DNA of 64,000 nucleotides from Paenibacillus helianthi. Lineage in GTDB: Bacteria; Bacillota; Bacilli; Paenibacillales; Paenibacillaceae. Where the stretch lies: positions 91,775 through 155,774 of the forward strand of contig NZ_LVWI01000114.1 of assembly GCF_001909055.1 (NCBI RefSeq), written 5' to 3'. A program made the position numbers and the translations under genes. Within the stretch, counting starts at the first letter, position 1; every line of letters begins with the position of its first letter. Under the pieces are notes generated by a model that did no database searches, was not told the origin of the DNA, and worked only from the letters and a program-made list of their open reading frames with translations. Positions 51,814-60,843 of the stretch are shown here, in pieces.

Positions 51814-52224
51814 AGGGAATTGGGTCCCCAGCGTGCCTTGACGGATGAGGAAATGCTGCAGTTGATCGATTGGAATTATCGCTAGAGCTATCTGCTAAGC
51901 CTGAACGATGTGAAGCCGCAGCCCGGTCATAAGGGCATCGGTGAGGCTGACCCCCTCGTCAAAGCAAGAGAGAGTGTGACCCGTCTATTCAATGTAGATT
52001 CCAGCTGGCTCCAAGCCGCGCGCACCATTGTTGCGGACAAACAGGGCGACACCCGTGAGATTATCGGCACTACTATTATTAAAGACAGCATATATGACAA
52101 ACGTGGGGTTGTAGCAGTTTTGGTTAAACTGAAAGACGGAAGCTCCTACACCGCAGAACTTCGTTATCCCGAGAAGAAACTGCGCTGCCTGATTTATACT
52201 CCGGCCTCCCCGGCCTCCAAGTAA
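51814..52224 (+). pseudogene. Unknown small gene interrupted by TAG
   Basis: An in-frame protein-like stretch (LTDEEMLQLIDWNYR) stops at TAG 51883-51885. It continues directly as SYLLSLNDVKPQPGHKG and on to TPASPASK at 52224. The part after TAG could start at GTG 51910 (104 residues), but no good ribosome binding site precedes it. The later half has beta-strand character (GVVAVLVKLKDGSSYTAELRYP). I do not recognise the family. It is either decayed, miscalled at one base, or read through. Confidence 0.5.
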
Positions 52225-52269
52225 TAAAGCAGCTATTGGCTTCGCCATAAGCGCTCACGTTACAGCGAT

Positions 52270-52301
52270 CAGCCGCTGCCCTTCACCAAAGGCAGCGGCT
52301 G
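52270..52301. terminator. Strong hairpin between convergent genes
   Basis: CAGCCGCTGCC (52270-52280) pairs perfectly with GGCAGCGGCTG (52291-52301), ahead of the end of the aldo/keto reductase gene. Confidence 0.6.
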
Positions 52302-52307
52302 TGCTGT

Positions 52308-53282
52308 CTACGGCAGCCGGTAGTAGGCGAACGGCTCGCCGTGCCGGAAGGCCCGGCTGGCTTCGTCCAGCTGGTGCAGGCTGCCGGCATCCAGAGCGAG
52401 CGCAGCGCTCTGGATGCTTTCTTGCAGCTGCGCGGGTTTCGTAGCGCCGACAATGACGGTGGAGACGGCTGGCTGGTGCATCAGCCAGGCCAGCGACAGC
52501 ACGGTGGGGGAGGTCTCCAGCTCAGTGGCGATGCCTCCCACCGCATCGCCAAGGGCGATCCGGTCTTTGTTCAGGAAGCGGCTAAAGTTCGGATCGGTCT
52601 GCGCTCTGGAGCCGGCAGGCGCAGGCCCGCTGCCGCCATATTTGCCGGTGAGTATGCCTCCGGCCAGCGGGAAGTAAGGGATAATGCCGATTCCCTGATC
52701 CAGACAGAGGGGAAGCAGCTCGCCCTCTGGGGTGCGGTCGGCAAGAGAATAGCTGGTCTGAATGGAGACATACTTGACCAGATTACGGGCTTCGCTAATT
52801 CCCAGTGCCTTCATGAGCTCCCAGGCGGCATAATTGGAAGCGCCGATATAGCGGATCTTGCCTGCGGATACCATATCATCTAAGGTACGGAGGGTTTCTT
52901 CCAGCGGTGTATAGGGATCGAAGGTATGTATCTGATACAGATCCACATAGTCTGTCTTCAGGCGGCGCAGGCTTCCCTCCAGCTCCTGCATCAGATGATG
53001 ACGGGAAGAGCCGCTGCCCCCGGGTCCTCCATGTACCGGCAGCCCTGCCTTGGTAGCCAGGACCGCTTTCTCCCGTCTCCCCTCAAGCGCCAGTCCGATA
53101 ATTCGCTCCGATTCTGTCCCGGCATAAATATTCGCGGTATCTATAAAGTTAATTCCCAGATCGAGCGCGGCATGAACAATGTCAATGGAGGTCTGCTCAT
53201 CGGCTCTTTTTCCGAATGCGTTGGTTCCGAGGCCCAGCGCAGAGACCTGCAACCCGCTGTGGCCCAAACGGTTAATTTTCAC
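52308..53282 (-). CDS. Aldo/keto reductase
   Basis: This 324-residue NADPH-dependent TIM-barrel oxidoreductase has GLGTNAFG, the catalytic tetrad in FIDTANIYAGTESE (Asp, Tyr), VLATKAG (Lys) and YQIHTFDP (His). The cofactor-binding end is STVIVGATKPAQLQE. It reduces aldehydes or ketones. AAAGGAG lies before the ATG on the minus strand. The LysR gene lies upstream in the same direction 35 bases away, so they may form one unit. Confidence 0.92.
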   Translation of the reverse strand: MKINRLGHSGLQVSALGLGTNAFGKRADEQTSIDIVHAALDLGINFIDTANIYAGTESERIIGLALEGRREKAVLATKAGLPVHGGPGGSGSSRHHLMQELEGSLRRLKTDYVDLYQIHTFDPYTPLEETLRTLDDMVSAGKIRYIGASNYAAWELMKALGISEARNLVKYVSIQTSYSLADRTPEGELLPLCLDQGIGIIPYFPLAGGILTGKYGGSGPAPAGSRAQTDPNFSRFLNKDRIALGDAVGGIATELETSPTVLSLAWLMHQPAVSTVIVGATKPAQLQESIQSAALALDAGSLHQLDEASRAFRHGEPFAYYRLP

Positions 53283-53316
53283 TTCATCTCACTCCTTTTT
53301 CATTCCATCTGAACAG

Positions 53317-54228
53317 CTATACTCGTCCGCCCTGGATGGACGGGGGTACAGCAGTACCGGACTCCGAGGTTAGCCGCAGTGCGGTATCCATGAACAATCT
53401 GACGGCAATCGAAACTTCTGCAAGGGAGTTGACCGCGAGATGAATATCCCGGTAGGCATCGGGAGCAAGCTCCCGGATAATCACACCCGGAGGAAGCGAG
53501 AGCAGTGAGAGCTGGGACATCACGCCCACAGCCAGCCCTTCCTTCACCATACTCAGTGCAGTCATATAGCTGCTGACCTCATATTTTACATTGAGGTTAC
53601 TGTCGCCTCTCTTGAATAAATCAACTACCGGAGGCTCATACCCGGATCTGCAGATCAGCATCGGCTCATCTTCCAGATCCTTCACGCAAATGACATGCTT
53701 GTGCCGGAGCGGATGGTCATCCTGGAGTACAGCATACAGCTTCTCCCGATAAAGCGGAACGGAGTCGAACTCCCCTTCCGGCGGAATGATCAGTCCCACA
53801 TCGATGATCCGGGCTTCCAGCCATTCCTTCACCTCGGCTACGGTTCCTTCAAACAGCCTGATCTCAATTTCGGGGTAGCTTGCCGCGATTTCGCGAATAA
53901 TCTTCGGTACCAGGTGGGCCGAGGCAACCGGAAATGCCCCGATCCGGATCAGCCCCTTCTCCAGCCCTTTCTCAGCGGCGATCTCCTGTTCCACTTTGTC
54001 ATACCCGATCAGAATCTCGCGGAAAACAACAAGGACGCGCTTGCCAATATCGGTCAGCATCAGCCCGTTGCGCCGGTCCCGCAGCAGCAGCTTTACCGCA
54101 AGCTCCGCCTCCAGTGCAGAGATTGCCCGGCTGACTGCCGGCTGGGTCATATTCATTTCCAATCCGGCTTTGGTGAAGCTGCCGCTTTCGGCGATGCTGA
54201 CAAACAAACGAATTTGAGTATTGTTCAT
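53317..54228 (-). CDS. LysR-family transcriptional regulator
   Basis: This 303-residue regulator has an N-terminal winged HTH (IRLFVSIAESGSFTKAGLEMN, MTQPAVSRAISALE) and a substrate-binding effector domain starting KGLIRIGAFPVAS. The start at MNNTQIRLF (54228) fits family length. An ATG 12 codons upstream is also possible; neither has an ideal ribosome site. It is divergent from the EamA exporter, and the AT-rich gap between them (54229-54323) is where a LysR operator should lie. It probably controls that exporter and the flavin reductase gene behind it. Confidence 0.88.
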   Translation of the reverse strand: MNNTQIRLFVSIAESGSFTKAGLEMNMTQPAVSRAISALEAELAVKLLLRDRRNGLMLTDIGKRVLVVFREILIGYDKVEQEIAAEKGLEKGLIRIGAFPVASAHLVPKIIREIAASYPEIEIRLFEGTVAEVKEWLEARIIDVGLIIPPEGEFDSVPLYREKLYAVLQDDHPLRHKHVICVKDLEDEPMLICRSGYEPPVVDLFKRGDSNLNVKYEVSSYMTALSMVKEGLAVGVMSQLSLLSLPPGVIIRELAPDAYRDIHLAVNSLAEVSIAVRLFMDTALRLTSESGTAVPPSIQGGRV

Positions 54229-54323
54229 ATCAGATTTGGTATGCCCCTTATGAGTATAATTCATTTCAATTATAACTAATTTTAATGTATCATTAGGTTG
54301 AAAATAGAACAAGAGGTGAATAC

Positions 54324-55217
54324 ATGCATCAGCAGAGAAAAACCATTGCTTTGCTTATCTTTCTGGTTATTGTCTGGGGCATCAATTGGCCTCTTTCCAA
54401 AATTGCTCTACATTACGCTCCGCCGCTTTTGTTTGCCGGCATCCGAACCGTGATCGCCGGTATAATTCTGATATTCGCTGCGCTTCCGAAGTGGAAGAAG
54501 CTTGATTTTAAGCGGCTGTGGCCTGTATATCTGATTTCGGCTTTTCTAAGTATCGTCTTCTATTATGGCTTCCAGACCATTGGCCTGCAGTATGTGCCCT
54601 CCGGCCTGTTCTCGGCCATCGTCTTCCTGCAGCCGGTGCTGCTCGGTATCTTCGCCTGGATCTGGCTGGGGGAGAGCATGTACGGCCTGAAGCTGGCCGG
54701 TCTCCTGCTTGGTTTCCTCGGCGTGGCCTCGCTCAGCATCGGCGGCTTCAACGGGAGCATCTCGGTCCAGGGAATTGTGCTCGCCTTAGCCAGTGCGCTC
54801 AGTTGGGCGTTTGCCACCGTCTATACCAAACGCAATGCGGCGCGTGTAGATATGCTCTGGATGACCGCCATGCAGATTATGATCGGCGGCATCATTCTGC
54901 TATCTGCAGGGTCGGTGACCGAGAGCTGGGCGGATATCACCTGGAATGCGGCTTTTATCTTGAACACCCTGTTTATTTCCGTATTTGTGATTGCTCTGGG
55001 CTGGATGGTATATTTCAATCTTATTAAGAATGGGGAGGCGGGCAGAGTAGGTTCGTTCACCTTCCTGATTCCGCTAATCTCTATCGGTTCAAGTGTAGTG
55101 CTGCTGCATGAGCAGATTACCTTGAATCTGGTGATTGGCCTGCTGCTTATTGTGAGCAGCATTGTTCTGGTTAATGTTAGAATAAGCCGAAGAACCCTAA
55201 GACGTCCTACTCATTAA
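54324..55217 (+). CDS. EamA/DMT-family transporter
   Basis: This 297-residue protein has ten predicted helices in two EamA repeats. The first starts LIFLVIVWGINWPLSKIAL and the second starts QGIVLALASALSWAFATVYTKR. It is a metabolite exporter of the drug/metabolite transporter superfamily. AGAGGTG precedes the ATG. It is divergent from the LysR regulator and 13 bases before the flavin reductase gene. Confidence 0.9.
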   Translation: MHQQRKTIALLIFLVIVWGINWPLSKIALHYAPPLLFAGIRTVIAGIILIFAALPKWKKLDFKRLWPVYLISAFLSIVFYYGFQTIGLQYVPSGLFSAIVFLQPVLLGIFAWIWLGESMYGLKLAGLLLGFLGVASLSIGGFNGSISVQGIVLALASALSWAFATVYTKRNAARVDMLWMTAMQIMIGGIILLSAGSVTESWADITWNAAFILNTLFISVFVIALGWMVYFNLIKNGEAGRVGSFTFLIPLISIGSSVVLLHEQITLNLVIGLLLIVSSIVLVNVRISRRTLRRPTH

Positions 55218-55230
55218 TTGGAGGTGTACC

Positions 55231-55833
55231 ATGTATATCAAAGCTTCTGAACAAACGGCGCATGATAACTACAAGCTGCTGATCGGCAGTATTATTCCCC
55301 GGCCCATTGCCTTTGTCACCTCGATGAACGAACAAGGCGTAGTGAACGCCGCCCCATTTAGCTTTTTTAATATTGTGAATGATGAACCTCCAATGATTAT
55401 GATCTCCTGTGTGCGCAAGGCAACCGGAGAGATGAAGCACACCGCAAGCAACATTTTGGGAAATGGAGAGTTTGTTGTACATATCGTGGACGAGGATAAT
55501 GTTGGCGCTATTAATCACACCTCGATCAATGCCCCTGAAGGCATCAGCGAGGTGGAGTTGGCCGGACTTACGCCAATACCCGGGCAGATGATCCGGGTTC
55601 CGCGTATAGAGGAGTGCAGGATCGCCATGGAATGCCGTCTCGTGCGGCATGTGGAGCTGGGACACTGCGATATGCTGGTCGGTGAAGTGCTCTGTTTCTA
55701 TATAGAGGATGAACTGATTCAGGGCGGGCGCATTGACGCTGCTAAGCTGAAGCCGGTCAGCCGTCTTGCCGGAGCTTCTTATGCGGCCATCGGCCGGACG
55801 TTTGAGCTAGAAAGACCCCAGTACGAATCTTGA
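55231..55833 (+). CDS. Flavin reductase-like FMN-binding split-barrel protein
   Basis: This 200-residue protein of the flavin reductase-like family has LLIGSIIPRPIAFVTSMNEQGVVN, NAAPFSFFNIVNDEPPMIMISC and a central EFVVHIVDEDN. It binds FMN and may supply reduced flavin or oxidise a small substrate. A good GGAGG precedes the ATG. It is probably co-transcribed with the EamA exporter. A terminator follows. Confidence 0.88.
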   Translation: MYIKASEQTAHDNYKLLIGSIIPRPIAFVTSMNEQGVVNAAPFSFFNIVNDEPPMIMISCVRKATGEMKHTASNILGNGEFVVHIVDEDNVGAINHTSINAPEGISEVELAGLTPIPGQMIRVPRIEECRIAMECRLVRHVELGHCDMLVGEVLCFYIEDELIQGGRIDAAKLKPVSRLAGASYAAIGRTFELERPQYES

Positions 55834-55844
55834 GCGCTCGGAAA

Positions 55845-55899
55845 AGAGACCCAGCAGGATGCCGCCACGCGGCTCTGCAGGGTCTCTTTGTTTTTTTGG
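55845..55899 (+). terminator. Terminator after the flavin reductase gene
   Basis: AGAGACCC (55845-55852) pairs with GGGTCTCT (55880-55887), followed by a T run. Confidence 0.8.
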
Positions 55900-55931
55900 C
55901 GATTCATGCTGTATGTAGAGGATTCTGGTGG

Positions 55932-57818
55932 TTATTCGATGGGAATAGCGCCGGATTCTCTACATTTTTGTTTCAGGCTCTTGGCTGTAAACGTAATTCC
56001 CCCGCCGGGTTTAGCAATCTCTAAGGAATACCCGTCTATGGTTACTGATGCATTATGAATGGCGCTAGCTGTGATTTGCTGGCCTGCCACAAGGAGCGAT
56101 CCGGGAAGGGACTCACCGCTGACATTCTGAGCTGTGATCGTTCCCTCTGCTTCCATAGCGGAGTCGGAGCACATGGAACCATCCTTCGCAAAATAAATAT
56201 CGCCGCAGGAACACAGCGTGCTCCGGCCAATCCCTTCCCCATGAATATGGATATCTCCGCCGGATTTAATGATGCTGTTCTGTGCCCCCGAAATATCGAT
56301 CCGGACTTGCTCCTCCTGCATGAGGGAGATTCCCTCGATAAGGTTTTTAAGCAGACTCAGAAAAGAGCCTATTCCCGCATCCGTAATGAGGTCGGTAAAA
56401 TGTCCGGGTCTCAGAAAAATATCCATCATGTGCCTCACAATTTTGGTATCCTGCGGGTAGTCAGCGCTCAAGTCCGACAACAGTTCCCGCATATCGCTAA
56501 TCAGAAGGGGAAGATGCTCATATTTGCTCTCCAGCAGCAGCATAATGACTAGGCCGTACTTTACCGTCTGCATCGTGGACTCGACCGTCTCGGCAAGGTT
56601 CTTAGCTGCTTCTCTCAGACTGGAGATCTCTTGGATCAGCAGCTCAGAAAAGCTGCACAGACGGTGGTGTGCGGCGCCGAACGCTCCGGCATACAATTCA
56701 CTATCGACGGCCTTGCCGCTGATAAATATACTGCCTGTTGCTGCAATTCTGGAATTGTGAACGTCACCGTATATGTATACATTACCCAAGGCTTCAATCA
56801 CCGTGTTCTTGTTCAGAGGATGAGCTGCAATGACATCTCCCGGGAACCTGATGGTGGCTGGTTCCACGGCATCATTCTGCGGAACCACATAGGTTTGGGG
56901 GAAATCAATCGTTTTCACAAAGGTTCCGTTTCCGGTAATACGCGGTCTGCCTTTACAGCGGGCAGAGATCTGTCCCCCCGGAAGCAGTGACGCATAATGT
57001 CCGGTCAATAGAGTAAGGTCCCGCGGCGGGGGCGGGGGAAGGACACCTCCGTACACGGTGAATCCAGGCAGGCCCTCTTGGGGTGGCAGCTTCTGTGCAA
57101 ACACTTCGCCTTCCTGGACAGTAAGGAATTCACCGTGGCAGGATTCATCTTCAGAAAGGCATGTCCCCTTAAATGCATTTTCTATTTTCTTCTGAAACAG
57201 CAGCTCCAGCCTCGCATTGGTCCCGGGTACGGGAGCCTTGCCTTCTGCTATGCAGACAGGAAGATAGGTCGGGTTGTTCAGCTCCTCATAGAGAGCGGGG
57301 ATGTTGAGCGAGCTGACAATGGAGCTTTTCTCAAGGCCAGACATAATCTGCGCTATCGACAGAACGGACAACAAGGAATCACGGTTCATTTCTGCACGTA
57401 CAGTGACATTGGCTGAAGCCGGACTGTTGACCAGGTTCCAGGCATATCTTTCGGCACGGTAAAGCGTAAAGTACACTTTGAGCTTATCATCGGATACGGT
57501 AATCTGGTATTGTGGCTTCTCGCAAATCTCCCAGGTGAGATCATCTGCAGACGTGATTGGAGTTGGCTCTGTGAGGGTTTGTCCATTGATCTTAAGAATT
57601 ACGGGATGGACAGCTGAAATTACAGCCGGCATGCCGCCAGGCAGAGGAGGGGTGATGAAAATTTGGTTGTTCTGGATAATGATAACGCCGTTCTTCGCTC
57701 TGTCTGTTCCGCCAAACGTCTGAGCATCCACAGAATAAAGATCCATGAGATCGTGCTTTCCAAGAAGCATGGAAGCAATGAACTCGTACCGTGAACGTTC
57801 GATAATATGCTGCGGCAT
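55932..57818 (-). CDS. FapA (DUF342) family protein
   Basis: This 628-residue cytosolic protein has the DUF342 beta-helix in its middle (GDVIAAHPLNKNTVIEALGNVYIYGDV, SIFISGKAVDS) and again at the end (GGDIHIHGEGIGRS, DIYFAKDG). A long helical region separates them (about 395-520). This is the FapA layout, a polymer-forming protein linked to flagellar or envelope assembly in some bacteria. No flagellar gene lies nearby. The N-terminal 250 residues are less conserved in type. Confidence 0.75.
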   Translation of the reverse strand: MPQHIIERSRYEFIASMLLGKHDLMDLYSVDAQTFGGTDRAKNGVIIIQNNQIFITPPLPGGMPAVISAVHPVILKINGQTLTEPTPITSADDLTWEICEKPQYQITVSDDKLKVYFTLYRAERYAWNLVNSPASANVTVRAEMNRDSLLSVLSIAQIMSGLEKSSIVSSLNIPALYEELNNPTYLPVCIAEGKAPVPGTNARLELLFQKKIENAFKGTCLSEDESCHGEFLTVQEGEVFAQKLPPQEGLPGFTVYGGVLPPPPPRDLTLLTGHYASLLPGGQISARCKGRPRITGNGTFVKTIDFPQTYVVPQNDAVEPATIRFPGDVIAAHPLNKNTVIEALGNVYIYGDVHNSRIAATGSIFISGKAVDSELYAGAFGAAHHRLCSFSELLIQEISSLREAAKNLAETVESTMQTVKYGLVIMLLLESKYEHLPLLISDMRELLSDLSADYPQDTKIVRHMMDIFLRPGHFTDLITDAGIGSFLSLLKNLIEGISLMQEEQVRIDISGAQNSIIKSGGDIHIHGEGIGRSTLCSCGDIYFAKDGSMCSDSAMEAEGTITAQNVSGESLPGSLLVAGQQITASAIHNASVTIDGYSLEIAKPGGGITFTAKSLKQKCRESGAIPIE

Positions 57819-58300
57819 TCTCGTAACCTCACTTTTCGTATAATCAATGGTATCTGTACAGAAAGAACATCATGGAGCCGTGATGCGATATCTTGGGATA
57901 TCCGACCAAATGGCGTCTCTATTGGCAACCTGGCGACCATAAAACAGCAATAACTGTACTCTTAGGCCCATGGCTTTGCGTCCTGTCCTTTCAGACAGTT
58001 TGCCTTTAGGAATAGATCAATGATATATACTCAGTACAAGGCCCATTTAAATCGACTACAATCGACAAAAAAATGGTCAATACTGGCACTCTGTCCAATA
58101 AAAACTTCAGCAAACAACATTAATTCTAGTACTTAAGTAGCGAATTTTCAACTGGAATAATTGATTTAGACTATAAATAATGATAAATGTAACTAATTGT
58201 TGATTTATTGTAAATTAAATGTAATTAAGGATTTTTTTCTGTTTATTGAATTCTAAACTAAAAGGGGATTTAGCGGGGGATTATGGCCGATACTCCAGAA
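57819..58300. other. Gene-free AT-rich stretch
   Basis: No coding frame with a start site and protein-like content is seen. The part near 57820-57860 probably holds the fapA promoter on the minus strand. The part 58120-58260 is especially AT-rich and may be a promoter or spacer. Confidence 0.5.
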
Positions 58301-58345
58301 AAAAAGGACGCTCCCAAGCCTAAAGCTTGTGGGAGAGTCCTTTTT
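58301..58345 (-). terminator. Terminator overlapping the end of the FUSC gene
   Basis: AAAAAGGAC with CTCCC (58301-58315) pairs with GGGAG and GTCCTTTTT (58331-58345) with small bulges. The stop codon of the FUSC gene (58320-58322) sits in the loop. T runs lie on both strands. Confidence 0.75.
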
Positions 58346-59429
58346 GTATGAAGTGTATAGCGCGGGCTGCCTCAGTCTTGCTGTTCTGCGGTGCGGCTGA
58401 TATCACTACGTAGTCGGCCTGTTCGATTTCCTCCAGCACCCGGTTCAGGTGGGAGAAGACCGCGCCGAGATCGCGGATGGAAGTCAGTGAGCATTGTCCC
58501 TGCAGCTCCGAGAACCAGGCTAGCTGAAGATCACGGGCCCGGCGCAGTGACTCGGGAAGCGAATGCTGACTTTCGGCATCTGAGAGTGTTTTGGTACCAT
58601 AGAGCGCGATACAGTCTGCGGTGGCAGTTACGATCTCTGCCATCCAGTCAGCCGCAGCATGATGTGTTGGCAGCAGCGCAATTTCTGAGCTGATCTCCTT
58701 GACATAGCATTGTATTTGCTTGAGATGTGCAGTGGCCTGGGAGAGTCCGCGAAGCTCGCTGCGGCACTGGTAATGCGTTAGGGTATAATGTAGTTCCTTT
58801 TGCTGTTGCTCGCTCTTGGCCAGCAGCGAAGCGGAACGTGCCAGCGTATCCGAAACCGGAGGCGCTCCCCGTCCGCCACCCGCAAGGCCGCTTAGGGCAT
58901 CAGCCAGCAGCAGACTGCCTTCGAGTGCCAAGCCTTTCACCTTGACGAACCCCTTAGGCGGAACGATAATCATATTGATGATTAGCGCAATAATGACTCC
59001 GATAAGCGTTTCGGCGACCCGCCACTCGATATAATGGTCATGATAGAAGGTAAGGGCCAGAACAGAGGTTACACCGACCTGGGAGATGGCTTGGATATTA
59101 ATCCGGCAGGCAGTAGCGACTCCGATACCAACCAGCAGCATCAGCAGAATGGAGAGCGCTCCGACATCGAAGAATCGTCCCACGATCAAGCTCACAATTC
59201 CGCCAAGCACAACGCCGGTCATCCGGTATACACCCTTTTCAAAGGAAGCCTTGACGCTTCCCTGAGTGATCAGAATTGCCGCCAGTGGAGCGAAATATAA
59301 GTAGCTGTCTCCATACAAGGTGTGCACCGTCAGCCAGGAGAGTGAAGCAGCCAGTGTAACGCGTATCATATATAAAGACAGTCCGAATTTCTCCAGGCGG
59401 TCCTGTAATCCTTCGTTCATGAGGGTCAT
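58320..59429 (-). CDS. FUSC/aromatic acid exporter family membrane protein
   Basis: This 369-residue protein has six N-terminal helices (about 15-165) in the ArAE_1/FUSC pattern (LAASLSWLTVHTLYGDSYLYFAPLAAILI, GVVLGGIVSLIVGRFF). A cytosolic helical half of about 200 residues follows. Family members export aromatic acids or similar weak acids. The ATG follows AAAGAAG; a second ATG three codons later is possible. It stands alone, ending in a terminator shared with its stop. Confidence 0.82.
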   Translation of the reverse strand: MTLMNEGLQDRLEKFGLSLYMIRVTLAASLSWLTVHTLYGDSYLYFAPLAAILITQGSVKASFEKGVYRMTGVVLGGIVSLIVGRFFDVGALSILLMLLVGIGVATACRINIQAISQVGVTSVLALTFYHDHYIEWRVAETLIGVIIALIINMIIVPPKGFVKVKGLALEGSLLLADALSGLAGGGRGAPPVSDTLARSASLLAKSEQQQKELHYTLTHYQCRSELRGLSQATAHLKQIQCYVKEISSEIALLPTHHAAADWMAEIVTATADCIALYGTKTLSDAESQHSLPESLRRARDLQLAWFSELQGQCSLTSIRDLGAVFSHLNRVLEEIEQADYVVISAAPQNSKTEAARAIHFIQKGLSHKL

Positions 59430-59711
59430 CTTCTTTCAGGTTATTAAGAGAAAAAATGAAATAACTTTCAGCCGTTTTCATTATAGCACCGCAAAACGGG
59501 CCGGAAGAGCCTTAATTTTTACGAACTTGTTAAGTTTCCGGTGCTGATTTTCACCAATGTATGCTATCGCATATATAGGACTTATCCTTTATGCTGTATA
59601 TTATGGAAGTATGTCGAAGGAAGGGGGGAACTGTCGCTTATTCGCGCTGAGCATGCCATTTCGATTTCCTCCCGCAAGAAGCGGGTAAAATAGGTTGTAT
59701 TACATAAGGTA
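59430..59711. other. Leader/promoter region of potABCD
   Basis: No gene is seen. CCCGC/GCGGG forms a small hairpin (59673-59687) about 40 bases before the potA start. TATATT-type -10 sequences lie near 59595-59605. No polyamine- or purine-related riboswitch could be identified. Confidence 0.4.
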
Positions 59712-59727
59712 AGGGAGGTTGTTAGCT

Positions 59728-60843
59728 ATAGCTACCCCGGAAGGCACTATTATTTCTTTTGACCAGGTGGTTAAACAATACGACGATGAAGAGCCGGTAC
59801 TAAAAGGCGTCAGCTTCGAGATCGAACGCGGCAAGTTCTATACCCTGCTGGGCCCTTCGGGCTGTGGCAAGACGACTATTCTGCGGTTGATCGCCGGCTT
59901 CGCCGAGCCCACGGAAGGCTCGATTGTTCTCAATGGCCAATTAATCAACCACATTCCCGCTAATGAACGGCAGGTCAATACAGTTTTTCAGGATTATGCC
60001 CTGTTTCCGCACCTGAACGTATTCGAGAATGTGGCCTTCGGACTGCGCATTAAAAAGCTTAAGAAGGATGTGATCACGCAAAAGGTGCAGGAAGCGCTGC
60101 GCTTTGTGAACCTCGTAGGCTACGATCAGCGCGCCATTAATGAAATGTCCGGCGGACAAAGACAGCGTGTAGCGATTGCCCGCGCCATCGTCAACGAGCC
60201 ACAGGTGCTGCTGCTGGATGAGCCGTTATCTGCGCTGGATCTGAAGCTTCGTACAGAGATGCAATATATTCTGCGGGAAATGCAGCAGCGGCTGGGTATT
60301 ACCTTCATCTTCGTGACCCATGACCAGGAAGAGGCGCTCGCGATGTCGGACTGGATCTTCGTCATGAACGGCGGACGGATCGAACAGAGTGGCACGCCCA
60401 ATGATATTTATGATGAGCCGATCAACCGCTTCGTGGCCGATTTCATCGGAGAGTCGAATATTGTACCGGGTGTGATGATTGACGACTACCTCGTGGAGTG
60501 GGGCGGGCACCGGTTTGAATGTGTCGATGCGGGGCTCAAACGGAATGAGGCGGTAGAGATTGTCATTCGTCCTGAGGACCTGGAAATTACCACGCTTGAG
60601 CAGGGCAAGCTGCGCGTGCGTGTGGATTCCCAGCTGTTCCGGGGCGTACATTACGAGATCAGCTGCTATGATGAATCCGGCCATGAGTGGCTGGTCCATT
60701 CTACCCGGAAGGCCGAGGTCGGCAGTGAAATCGGGCTTTATTTTGACCCGGAAGCGATTCATGTTATGCGTTTCGGTGAAACGGAGGAAGAATTCGACAA
60801 ACGTCTGGAAGCGTACGGCGAGGTGGAAAGCCATGAACAGTAA
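59728..60843 (+). CDS. potA: Spermidine/putrescine ABC transporter ATPase
   Basis: This is a protein of about 371 residues with Walker A GPSGCGKT, the Q loop, signature MSGGQRQRVAIARA, Walker B VLLLDEPLSALD and the switch His in VTHDQEEA. A C-terminal TOBE domain begins near residue 250 (FIGESNIVPG). It drives polyamine uptake. The start is unusual: AGGGAGG (59712-59718) touches TTG 59719, but lies 9 bases before an ATA codon (59728) that would give MATPEGTIISF. The stop overlaps potB by 11 bases. Confidence 0.9.
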   Translation: MATPEGTIISFDQVVKQYDDEEPVLKGVSFEIERGKFYTLLGPSGCGKTTILRLIAGFAEPTEGSIVLNGQLINHIPANERQVNTVFQDYALFPHLNVFENVAFGLRIKKLKKDVITQKVQEALRFVNLVGYDQRAINEMSGGQRQRVAIARAIVNEPQVLLLDEPLSALDLKLRTEMQYILREMQQRLGITFIFVTHDQEEALAMSDWIFVMNGGRIEQSGTPNDIYDEPINRFVADFIGESNIVPGVMIDDYLVEWGGHRFECVDAGLKRNEAVEIVIRPEDLEITTLEQGKLRVRVDSQLFRGVHYEISCYDESGHEWLVHSTRKAEVGSEIGLYFDPEAIHVMRFGETEEEFDKRLEAYGEVESHEQ

